The notes beneath the pieces were generated by a model, which worked only from the letters and a program-made list of their open reading frames with translations, was not told the origin of the DNA and made no database searches. Made by a program: the position numbers and the translations under genes. From the NCBI GenBank assembly GCA_007131065.1, contig SLRF01000056.1, forward strand, positions 1 to 5,412: 5,412 bases of DNA, in the 5' to 3' direction. This stretch comes from Candidatus Saccharimonadota bacterium (GTDB lineage Bacteria > Patescibacteriota > Saccharimonadia > QS-5-54-17). Shown in pieces: positions 1-5,211 of this stretch; within the stretch, counting starts at the first letter, position 1; every line of letters begins with the position of its first letter.

Positions 1-19
1 AGTTCTAAAGTTAAACTAC

Positions 20-57
20 AGGATATAGGATATCGCTTCGCTTAGGGTATAGGATCC
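20..57. repeat. Degenerate AGGATAT heptamer repeat
   Basis: AGGATAT occurs twice in tandem at 20-26 and 27-33. After a 10-base spacer (cgcttcgctt) come AGGGTAT (44-50) and AGGATCC (51-57), so four 7-base units share AGG at their start. No gene overlaps them. A shorter related pattern follows, with the octamer CTAAATAC at 100-107 and again at 116-123. Function is unknown. Simple heptamer repeats like these are intergenic in other bacteria, for example the STRR repeats of filamentous cyanobacteria. Nothing else in 1-130 could be recognised. Confidence 0.55.
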
Positions 58-133
58 AGGCGAAATATGGGTACGGAGAGAGGTTCTATATTCTAGTAGC
101 TAAATACTAAAGTTCCTAAATACAAGATGTTTT

Positions 134-180
134 ATACGCAATACATGATACGTAATACGTTATACATAATACATAATACT
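134..180. repeat. ATACGTA-type heptamer tandem array (left copy)
   Basis: Six consecutive 7-base units begin at 134: ATACGCA, ATACATG, ATACGTA, ATACGTT, ATACATA and ATACATA, followed by a partial ATACT. Every unit starts with ATAC and only the last three bases vary. It lies in non-coding DNA about 150 bases before the promoter of the surface-protein gene. The same unit, in reverse complement, forms a second array at 5230-5264. The period is plain in the sequence; any role is unknown. Confidence 0.8.
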
Positions 181-194
181 AAAATATTTCGGCT

Positions 195-268
195 TGTCGG
201 GGCAGATACTATAAAGGGGCCACCTAAGGAGGTAATCTTGATGCCACAATGGTTCTCGTGCCCCGACA
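195..268 (+). other. Stem-loop with exposed Shine-Dalgarno sequence
   Basis: A perfect 10-base inverted repeat, tgtcggggca (195-204) and tgccccgaca (259-268), encloses a 54-base loop. A weaker inner stem with G-T pairs can form between about 216-223 and 251-257. The loop holds AAGGAGGT (226-233), an almost ideal ribosome binding site, seven bases before an ATG at 241. That ATG opens only a 19-codon frame ending at 298-300 (MPQWFSCPDRLTPARSCRY). The peptide resembles nothing I recognise. This could be a regulatory leader, the 5' remnant of a lost gene, or a small RNA. The pairing is seen; the function is open. Confidence 0.4.
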
Positions 269-332
269 GGCTGACTCCTGCGCGTTCATGCAGATATTAA
301 ACGGAATTTCGCACTATGGCAAGTTTATTGTA

Positions 333-361
333 TTGCTAGGCGAGAGATTGCGTATTATAAT
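333..361 (+). promoter_or_regulatory. Sigma70-type promoter of the surface-protein gene
   Basis: A perfect -10 hexamer TATAAT (356-361) lies 17 bases after a -35-like TTGCTA (333-338, 4 of 6 matches to TTGACA). The expected start near 367-369 would give a leader of about 30 bases carrying the GAGGAG ribosome binding site of the gene at 398. Spacing and hexamers agree with a housekeeping promoter. It also argues against a 63-codon frame at 249-440 that would run across it. Confidence 0.65.
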
Positions 362-397
362 ACCCATCAACCAATACTTAACAAATGAGGAGAGGGT

Positions 398-787
398 ATG
401 GATAGGTTTAGAGGCGCGAGAGATTATATTAGTAATATGAACAGGAGCCTTGTGCTCGTAGTTGGACTGATAGTAGTAGTCGGACTGATAGCTGCTTCAT
501 TCATCTATGGAGATACCAATGGTGATCTCGTATCTAATGATGACAATGGCAACGCAGTTAGTGAAACTACCACTGAAGAGAACGGTGATGGCGAAGAAGC
601 AACCGATGAAGAAGAGAACGGGGTAAATGGCGAAGCTAACGGCGAGGCAGAAGAGGAAGAACTGCCAGGCGAACTTGCCGATACCGGTGCAGCACTACCG
701 GCAGCGGGAATGATTTTGCTAGGAGCCGGCGGCTATCTATATCGACGCAGTCGTAAGCAACTAGAAGACGCTAACAAAGATAGCTAG
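398..787 (+). CDS. Small acidic surface protein with LADTG sorting-like tail
   Basis: A 129-residue protein probably exported and held at the envelope. Residues 1-17 are basic (R3, R5, R8), 18-37 are a strong hydrophobic segment acting as signal or anchor, and about 46-89 are low-complexity, rich in Glu, Asp, Asn and Gly with repeated NGE/NGD pieces. The tail has LADTG (93-97), a hydrophobic stretch (98-115) and RRSRK (116-120): the order of a sortase signal. The motif departs from LPxTG but fits the LAxTG pattern of class E sortase substrates. The start at 398 is chosen because GAGGAG (387-392) lies five bases upstream; ATG 437 (Met14) would give a more typical short signal peptide but lacks a good ribosome site. 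It has its own promoter and terminator, and no sortase gene is in the window. The acidic middle part may be a spacer. The precise function is not recognised. Confidence 0.8.
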   Translation: MDRFRGARDYISNMNRSLVLVVGLIVVVGLIAASFIYGDTNGDLVSNDDNGNAVSETTTEENGDGEEATDEEENGVNGEANGEAEEEELPGELADTGAALPAAGMILLGAGGYLYRRSRKQLEDANKDS

Positions 788-827
788 TGTCTAGTCACTC
801 GATTGGGGTAGAGTGACAGAAGCTACA

Positions 828-857
828 AAAAAACCGCGGAATTGTCCGCGGTTTTTT
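828..857. terminator. Bidirectional rho-independent terminator
   Basis: The arms CCGCGGA (834-840) and TCCGCGG (845-851) close a four-base ATTG loop. An A run before (827-833) and a T run after (852-857) extend the pairing and supply a U tract on either strand. It sits between two convergent genes, ending at 787 on the plus strand and 871 on the minus strand, so it can serve both. A second hairpin just before it pairs GTCACTC (794-800) with GAGTGAC (811-817). Confidence 0.92.
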
Positions 858-867
858 GGTGGATGAC

Positions 868-891
868 CTATTAGGTCGATCGACCTAGTAG
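868..891. repeat. Palindrome over the 3' end of the nuclease gene
   Basis: AGGTCGATCGACCT (873-886) is a perfect 14-base palindrome. With one G-T position the symmetry extends to 868-891, twelve bases per arm. It covers the stop codon (871-873) and last six codons of the GIY-YIG gene. As RNA it could stabilise the 3' end ahead of the terminator; as DNA it could be a dimeric binding site. Neither role is shown. Confidence 0.5.
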
Positions 892-1128
892 TATGCGACG
901 CTTTAGGTCGCTCAGGGTCCTACCATGGTTTTTAAGTACACGTTCACGCTCTAGCGCTGGTTCCTTGGCTGGGTAGGCCTCATAGTATACGAGCTCCCAC
1001 GGGGTGTAGGGTTTCGTGGCTTTGTTTTCTCCTTTGTTGTGTGAATAGAATCGTTGTCTTAGGTCTTTGCAATAACCAACGTAATATTTGTCAGTCTTTT
1101 TGCTACGCAATAAATAGACATAATACAT
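871..1128 (-). CDS. GIY-YIG nuclease family protein (URI/UPF0213 type)
   Basis: An 85-residue single-domain GIY-YIG protein, the usual length for stand-alone members. YVY (3-5) replaces GIY and YVG (16-18) replaces YIG. DLRQRFYSHN (22-31) carries the expected catalytic Arg (R26) and the conserved His-Asn, and ALERERVLK (58-66) carries the expected metal-binding Glu (E62). All key positions therefore look intact and it is probably an active endonuclease fold; the substrate of these stand-alone proteins is generally unknown. Such genes are often scattered singly in candidate-phyla genomes. No Shine-Dalgarno sequence precedes the ATG (complement of 1126-1128). A -10-like TAAAAT (complement of 1135-1140) ends only six bases before it, which would suit a leaderless transcript, but no good -35 is seen. 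It converges on the surface-protein gene, sharing the terminator at 828-857. A palindrome spans its last codons. Confidence 0.88.
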   Translation of the reverse strand: MYYVYLLRSKKTDKYYVGYCKDLRQRFYSHNKGENKATKPYTPWELVYYEAYPAKEPALERERVLKNHGRTLSDLKRRILLGRST

Positions 1129-1161
1129 ATTGCGATTTTACTACATTACAACTCTTTAAGT

Positions 1162-1374
1162 GGGGTCTGTCCTGTGTGCTGCGTCATTTGTTAGCTAAAG
1201 TATCCCTTTTATGCTGAAAGTCACTGTTGTTCAAGGCACCTGTAATCGCGGGGTTTACCCCGCCTGCTGCGAAACGTATCGATTGATGCGTCACCTAGCA
1301 TTATGAAAGTAACTTTATATCTTTGCCATTATTAATCATCTCCAGCTGGCGGGGTTTACTCCTGGGGTCAATTG
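1162..1374. repeat. Diverged direct repeats in the gap before rpsA
   Basis: This lies in the 432-base gap 1129-1560, which has no credible gene. GCGGGGTTTAC occurs at 1248-1258 and exactly again at 1349-1359. TGCGTCA occurs at 1180-1186 and 1287-1293, each followed by TAGC, AAAGTA and a CTTT-containing stretch in that order. GGGGT plus ten bases plus TGCTGCG occurs at 1162-1183 and 1250-1271, 16 of 22 positions identical, with five of the six changes being transitions. The middle copy also forms a strong hairpin, GCGGGG-TTTA-CCCCGC (1248-1263). This suggests old tandem duplication of a unit of about 90-105 bases. Origin and role are unknown. Confidence 0.4.
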
Positions 1375-1383
1375 CTTTATAAA
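1355..1383 (+). promoter_or_regulatory. Candidate promoter of the rpsA-like gene
   Basis: TTTACT (1355-1360, 4 of 6 matches to TTGACA) and TATAAA (1378-1383, 5 of 6 matches to TATAAT) are 17 bases apart. A start near 1390 would give a leader of about 170 bases containing the hairpins at 1415-1490. A second -10-like TATAAG (1525-1530) nearer the gene lacks a -35 and is less likely. The call rests on hexamer match and spacing only. Confidence 0.45.
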
Positions 1384-1414
1384 TAAGAGTAATCCTTTTC
1401 GCGGAGCATGGTGT

Positions 1415-1490
1415 GTCTTGAGGTGTCTGGTCGAAACCGGACATATTTGAGACGACCTAGCATCGAATCATTAAGGTCGATTCGGTTTTT
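1415..1490 (+). promoter_or_regulatory. Structured rpsA leader, candidate attenuator
   Basis: Stem-loop I pairs TGTCTGGT (1424-1431) with ACCGGACA (1436-1443) around CGAA and may be extended by 1415-1420 with 1448-1453. Its one G-U pair (1428 with 1439) would be an A-C mismatch on the other strand, so plus-strand RNA is favoured. Next come two competing stems: CGACCT (1453-1458) with AGGTCG (1474-1479), and ATCGAATC (1462-1469) with GATTCGGT (1479-1486), the latter followed by a five-T run (1486-1490) like a terminator. They cross each other and share position 1479, with no room to coexist, so they read as alternatives. The gene starts 70 bases on. A regulator, possibly S1 itself, is only a guess. 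Confidence 0.4.
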
Positions 1491-1560
1491 GGAATCCTAA
1501 TTTATAGGGTTTCAAATAGTCGCGTATAAGAGGAAATCGATACGGAAGGAGGGCATATAT

Positions 1561-2607
1561 ATGTCTAAAGATACAATGGAAGAACTGCTAGAAGCTCATC
1601 CGCTCAGCGCATTAGAGCCTGGAGATATTATCGAAGGCACGGTTGTCACTGCGCACAAGCGAGAAGTGTGGCTAGATCTAGGCCCTTATGGTCTTGGTCT
1701 TGTAGCTAGACGTGAATTGAGTCCGAATCATGGTCTCAAGGAAGGTGATAGCGTAAGTGCTAGTGTCATCGAACCGGATTCTGATTGGGGTTTTGCAATC
1801 CTAAGCATGAAGAAGGTAGCAAAAGAGAAGGGTTGGGATACGCTTCAGAAATACTTTGACGATGGCGAGATGATCGAAGTGAATGCCTACGATGCAAATA
1901 GGGGCGGTTTATTGGTAGAAGTAGAAGGGATCCGCGGATTCCTGCCGGTTTCCCAATTGTCTGCTAAAAACTATCCTCGCGTAAGCAACGCCGATAAAGA
2001 TCAGATCCTGCAGAAGCTTAACGAGCTTACTAAGCAACCTCTGAAGGTGCGCATTCTGGATATAGATCGGGATGAGAACAAGCTCATACTCTCTGAAAAA
2101 GCTGCCAAGCGTGAAGAGACGAAAAAGCGCCTTGAGAAGCTAAGCGTGGGCGATACCATCAAGGGCTCGGTGACCGGAACGGTTGATTTCGGAATATTCG
2201 TAACCACCGATGGCATAGAGGGACTGGTTCATATATCGGAGATATCATGGGACCGTGTCTCGAATCCAAGCGATTATGTAAAGCAAGGTGACGAGATAGA
2301 GGCTAAGATCATCGCGATAGACGGAGAGAAACTAAGCCTCTCGATGAAGCAGCTCCAGGAAGATCCTTGGCTGGAACAGATTAAGGACTACAAGCCTGGC
2401 GATGAAGTGGAGGGTACTATCACCCGTGTGACACCTTTTGGTGCATTCATACAGATAGCACCGGCCATAGAGGCGCTAGTGCATGTATCGGAGCTGGGTG
2501 AAGAGGCTGATCCGACTGAGCACTTCAAAGTCGGAGAAAGTCAGAAGTTCCGTATCATAGATATCGACACTGATTTGCGGAAGATATCTTTGAGTCTGGC
2601 TTCTTAA
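1561..2607 (+). CDS. rpsA: Ribosomal protein S1 homologue, four S1 domains
   Basis: A 348-residue protein made almost wholly of four S1 RNA-binding domains at about 19-84, 102-178, 195-263 and 278-346. Domains 3 and 4 are the most typical, with FGIFV...GLVHISEIS (210-229) and FGAFI...ALVHVSEL (293-312); domain 2 has the GFLPVSQL signature (126-133); domain 1 is the most diverged. S1 binds single-stranded mRNA on the 30S subunit and helps translation start. The E. coli protein has six domains and 557 residues; four-domain forms of 350-400 residues are common elsewhere. The ATG at 1561 follows AAGGAGG (1546-1552) by eight bases, an excellent site. The protein begins straight with domain 1, with no extension. 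It precedes infB by 102 bases and the leader upstream may be regulated. A general S1-repeat RNA-binding protein is the alternative, but size and the infB-rbfA context favour S1. Confidence 0.88.
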   Translation: MSKDTMEELLEAHPLSALEPGDIIEGTVVTAHKREVWLDLGPYGLGLVARRELSPNHGLKEGDSVSASVIEPDSDWGFAILSMKKVAKEKGWDTLQKYFDDGEMIEVNAYDANRGGLLVEVEGIRGFLPVSQLSAKNYPRVSNADKDQILQKLNELTKQPLKVRILDIDRDENKLILSEKAAKREETKKRLEKLSVGDTIKGSVTGTVDFGIFVTTDGIEGLVHISEISWDRVSNPSDYVKQGDEIEAKIIAIDGEKLSLSMKQLQEDPWLEQIKDYKPGDEVEGTITRVTPFGAFIQIAPAIEALVHVSELGEEADPTEHFKVGESQKFRIIDIDTDLRKISLSLAS

Positions 2608-2672
2608 GACAAAAAACTTTTCGAGTCTCGGGCCAAAATTAGCCCAAGACTCGAAAGCTAAGATAAAAAACT
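2605..2672. repeat. Palindrome flanked by 14-base direct repeats
   Basis: A hairpin pairs TTTCGAGTCT (2619-2628) with AGACTCGAAA (2647-2656), then after one C/A mismatch GGGC (2630-2633) with GCCC (2642-2645), around an eight-base loop. It is flanked by TAAGACAAAAAACT (2605-2618) and TAAGATAAAAAACT (2659-2672), 13 of 14 identical; the first copy includes the rpsA stop codon. On the plus strand no T run follows the stem, so it is a poor terminator for rpsA and readthrough into infB is likely. On the minus strand six T's follow, so it would stop antisense transcription. It could be a small insertion with target duplication, or an RNA processing stem. Confidence 0.6.
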
Positions 2673-2709
2673 AGAAATGGGTAAATTGAGATAGAAGGTT
2701 GGTAAGAGG

Positions 2710-4512
2710 ATGAGTAAAAAAGTAGCGATTACAGCACCAATTAAAGTATCAGAGCTGGCCGAAGCGATCGGTGTAGACGTGATGGATCTCGTCGGCGAGC
2801 TTATGAAGAATGGCGTTATGGCCACCATCAATGACAGTGTAGACTTCGAGACGGCTGCGATTGTGGTCAGTGAACTTGGCTTTGAGCTAGAAGAGTCGGA
2901 AGGCGACGGAGAGGAAAGCACTACTACTGATAGTGATGTCGATATGCCGCGTCTGAGCGTATTGGAGCCAGGCGAGGGTGAACCTCGTCCGCCGATTATC
3001 GCGGTCATGGGACATGTCGATCATGGCAAGACTACTTTGCTGGATGCATTGCGTAATAGCGATGTGGCGACCGGCGAGGCAGGAGGAATCACCCAGCACA
3101 TTAATGCTTATCAGACCGAACATGACGACCGTAAGCTGACATTTCTGGATACTCCGGGCCATGAGGCGTTTTCTATATTACGTGAGCACGGGGCTCAGCT
3201 GACGGACCTAGCTATTATAGTGATAGCTGCCGATGACGGCATTAAGCCACAGACCAAGGAGGCTATTCGCTACGCACAGGAAGCAGGAGTGCGAATGGTG
3301 GTGGCTGTGAACAAAATAGATAAGCCGGGAGCCGACCCGAACCGGGTGCGACAGGAACTTACTGAGATGAATCTCAACCCGGAAGAGTGGGGAGGCGATA
3401 CGGTAGTAGTCGATATATCTGCAGAGAAACGACAAAATCTCGACAAGCTACTGGACATGATAATCTTGGTAGCCGATCTAGAAGACCTACGAGCCAAAAC
3501 AGAAGGGCCTATGGAAGGAACGGTGATAGAGTCGCAGATGGTTACCGGTAAAGGTGCCGTAGCGACCGTTTTGGTCCAGCACGGAAAGCTCAAGATAGGT
3601 GACTTTATAGTCGCCGGAGACGTTTACGGTAAAGTTCGTAGTATAGAAGATTTCAATGGTAGCCGTATCAAAGAAGCTTATCCATCTCAGCCGGTGGCAG
3701 TCTCCGGATGGAAAGATACTCCTCATTTAGGTGCATTTGTACATGGAGTGGCTGATGAGAAGGCCGCCAAGGTAGCTGTGAGTACAGCTAGCAACCCTAG
3801 AGAAGGCACGAGTGCCATCACCCAGGCCGACTCTATGACGGCCGCTATGCACGCCCACCAGGCGTCGACCGTACCTGTCGTAGTCAAGGCTGATGTAGAC
3901 GGCAGTCTGTCTTCTGTCGTCCAGAGTCTAGAGATGCTTAAGAATGAGGAAGTGCGTGTAGATATAGTAGGTAGTGGAGTAGGTCCTATATCAGAATCCG
4001 ATATAGGTTTGGCCGAATCGACAGGTGCTACTATCATCGGTTTCGGAGTAACCGTCCCGGGTCGTATCAAGCAGTTGGCTATGCGCTCAGGAGTAGATAT
4101 TAAGATATATAATGTAATTTATGAGCTACTCGACGATATAAGAGAGCGCCTGACGGAGTTACTTCCACCGGAGATAACTGAGGAAGAGATGGCTCGCCTG
4201 CGAATAAAGGCGGTATTTAAGACCGCTCAAAAAGAGACTATCTGCGGAGGCGAAGTCCTAAAAGGCAAGTTAGTGCCAGGGCTACTAGTGCGCATGATTG
4301 ACGAAGAGGATGAGAGTGAAGACGAAGATAAAGAGCCTCAGATGAAAGAGGTGGGTGTAGTCAACGCACTGCAACGCGAACAGCAGTCTGCCAAAGAAGT
4401 GGTACAGGGAGAATTGTGTGGTGTAAACATCGCCACTAAAGGAAAGCTCAAACTCAAAGAAGGTGACGAGCTGGAATTCTTTACCAGGACCACCAAAAAG
4501 AGGAGCTTGTAA
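2710..4512 (+). CDS. infB: Translation initiation factor IF-2
   Basis: The GTPase that delivers initiator fMet-tRNA to the 30S subunit and promotes subunit joining. At 600 residues it is far shorter than E. coli IF-2 (890), through a short N-terminal part. IF2_N domain covers about 1-58, an acidic linker 59-92, and the G domain 96-260 with GHVDHGKT (101-108), GGITQHINAY (125-134), DTPGHEAF (147-154), NKIDKP (201-206) and ISAEK (236-240). A beta-barrel domain (about 265-345), C1 (about 365-470) and C2 (about 495-594) follow. C2 is odd: an acidic insertion at 531-542, and Q-R-E-Q (555-558) where the family has K-R-Y/F-K, a region tied to fMet-tRNA binding. The ATG is preceded by AGAAGG (2693-2698) at 11 bases; AAGAGG touching the ATG is too close. 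No convincing promoter lies in the gap after rpsA, so co-transcription with it is likely. rbfA follows with no gap. Confidence 0.97.
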   Translation: MSKKVAITAPIKVSELAEAIGVDVMDLVGELMKNGVMATINDSVDFETAAIVVSELGFELEESEGDGEESTTTDSDVDMPRLSVLEPGEGEPRPPIIAVMGHVDHGKTTLLDALRNSDVATGEAGGITQHINAYQTEHDDRKLTFLDTPGHEAFSILREHGAQLTDLAIIVIAADDGIKPQTKEAIRYAQEAGVRMVVAVNKIDKPGADPNRVRQELTEMNLNPEEWGGDTVVVDISAEKRQNLDKLLDMIILVADLEDLRAKTEGPMEGTVIESQMVTGKGAVATVLVQHGKLKIGDFIVAGDVYGKVRSIEDFNGSRIKEAYPSQPVAVSGWKDTPHLGAFVHGVADEKAAKVAVSTASNPREGTSAITQADSMTAAMHAHQASTVPVVVKADVDGSLSSVVQSLEMLKNEEVRVDIVGSGVGPISESDIGLAESTGATIIGFGVTVPGRIKQLAMRSGVDIKIYNVIYELLDDIRERLTELLPPEITEEEMARLRIKAVFKTAQKETICGGEVLKGKLVPGLLVRMIDEEDESEDEDKEPQMKEVGVVNALQREQQSAKEVVQGELCGVNIATKGKLKLKEGDELEFFTRTTKKRSL

Positions 4513-4848
4513 GTGAAGCAACGCCGCGAGCGTTTGGCAGCCAGTATACAGAAAGCTGTCGCCCAAGAGATAATGTTACGTCTGCCGGGGCGTTACGTGA
4601 CAGTAACGGAAGTAGAGGTGAGTCCGGATAGCAAGTTTGCATCGATATGGCTCTCGATACTTGATGAAGATAAGCAAGAATCGATCTTTGCCGAGGCGGA
4701 AGAGATTCGCGGTGCCTTGAGGCACGCTATCACTAAATCGACTGACATTCGTAGACTGCCGCAGATAGAACTCCGGCTGGACAAGCGGCAGAAACACGCC
4801 CAGCGTATATCCGACCTGACTAGGGGTGCTCGTGAAAAAGACTCTTGA
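4513..4848 (+). CDS. rbfA: Ribosome-binding factor A (30S maturation)
   Basis: A 111-residue protein matching RbfA, a KH-fold assembly factor that binds immature 30S subunits and helps finish 16S rRNA maturation. Family features are the N-terminal RRERLAASIQKAVAQEI helix (4-20), VTEVEVSPDSKFASIW (31-46) with the conserved S-P/R-D, IRGALRHAI (65-73) and DIRRLPQIELRLD (78-90). The length is near the usual 110-130. Translation starts at GTG, immediately after the infB stop codon with no spacing, and AGGAG (4501-4505) inside the infB end lies seven bases before it, so the two are very likely translated together. The next in-frame ATG (residue 21) would remove the first helix. infB-rbfA order is ancient and widespread; the truB gene that often follows is absent here. 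It ends with TGA, real stop use in this genome. Confidence 0.94.
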   Translation: MKQRRERLAASIQKAVAQEIMLRLPGRYVTVTEVEVSPDSKFASIWLSILDEDKQESIFAEAEEIRGALRHAITKSTDIRRLPQIELRLDKRQKHAQRISDLTRGAREKDS

Positions 4849-4859
4849 GATGATATACT
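4832..4859 (+). promoter_or_regulatory. Internal extended -10 promoter before last gene
   Basis: TGATATACT (4851-4859) is an extended -10 (TGN plus TATACT, 5 of 6 matches). GTGAAA (4832-4837, 4 of 6 matches) lies 16 bases before the hexamer. The site spans the last codons and stop of rbfA, and would start transcripts near 4866, leaving a leader of about 16 bases. The last gene could thus be expressed on its own as well as from the infB-rbfA transcript. Confidence 0.5.
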
Positions 4860-4881
4860 ACATTTTATAAGGTTTATATAT

Positions 4882-5211
4882 ATGCTTAAAATCGATGACT
4901 CACTACTGCAAGAACTAGGTCTGGACCAACTTCCTTTAGAGGAGAAGGATCTTCTAATATCCCAGATATATGAACAGCTCGAGATACGTGTGGGCACTAA
5001 GCTCGCTGATGCCATGAGCGACGAACAATTGCAGGAATTTGAAAAGTTTGTCGACAGCGAGGACGAAGAGGGGGCTCTGGCATGGTTGAGCGAAAACTTT
5101 CCAGATTATCCTAAGGTCGTACAAAGCGAGTTGGAGAGTCTAAAGGAAGAGCTTAAGCAACAGTCAGATCAGATAAAGAGCGTGGTGGAGGAAGACGAAA
5201 AGTCCCAATAA
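4882..5211 (+). CDS. DUF5663-like small acidic protein
   Basis: A 109-residue, strongly acidic and probably all-helical cytoplasmic protein with no signal or membrane segment. It resembles the DUF5663 family, which I recall chiefly from candidate-phyla genomes: an LGL-containing start (12-14), LEIRVGTKLADAMSDEQL (33-50), and ALAWLSENFPDYPKVV (65-80). Residues 80-103 are Glu/Lys/Gln rich with heptad-like leucines and valines, a likely coiled coil. No enzymatic motif is seen and the function is unknown. Its place after rbfA hints at a link with translation, but an internal promoter (4832-4859) weakens that. The start ATG follows AAGG (4869-4872), a modest ribosome site at nine bases. The final codons lie inside the 5' arm of a terminator-like hairpin and the stop codon falls in its loop. 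Family naming is from recalled pattern, so moderately sure. Confidence 0.75.
   Translation: MLKIDDSLLQELGLDQLPLEEKDLLISQIYEQLEIRVGTKLADAMSDEQLQEFEKFVDSEDEEGALAWLSENFPDYPKVVQSELESLKEELKQQSDQIKSVVEEDEKSQ

Noticed and set aside
134..180. CRISPR array
   Set aside because: Units are 7 bases with no unique spacers; array structure and repeat length do not fit CRISPR, and no cas genes are present.
249..440. 63-codon open frame on the plus strand
   Set aside because: It has no well-spaced ribosome site, runs through the promoter at 333-361, overlaps the start of the supported gene at 398, and its product resembles no family I know.
1248..1263. GCGGGG-TTTA-CCCCGC hairpin as a terminator
   Set aside because: No T run follows on either strand, and no gene ends nearby in the right orientation.
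1424..1443. Stem-loop resembling a tRNA T-arm (GGTCGAAACC)
   Set aside because: The loop is four bases when fully paired, and no acceptor, D or anticodon arms or CCA end can be placed around it.
1453..1486. H-type pseudoknot formed by both competing stems at once
   Set aside because: There would be no bases left to cross the six-pair first stem between 1479 and 1480, so simultaneous formation is sterically implausible.
2001..4070. Several minus-strand open frames of 70-116 codons opposite rpsA and infB
   Set aside because: They lie wholly or almost wholly antisense to strongly recognised proteins, are Ser/Arg/Thr rich as expected for shadow frames, and lack ribosome sites and family motifs.
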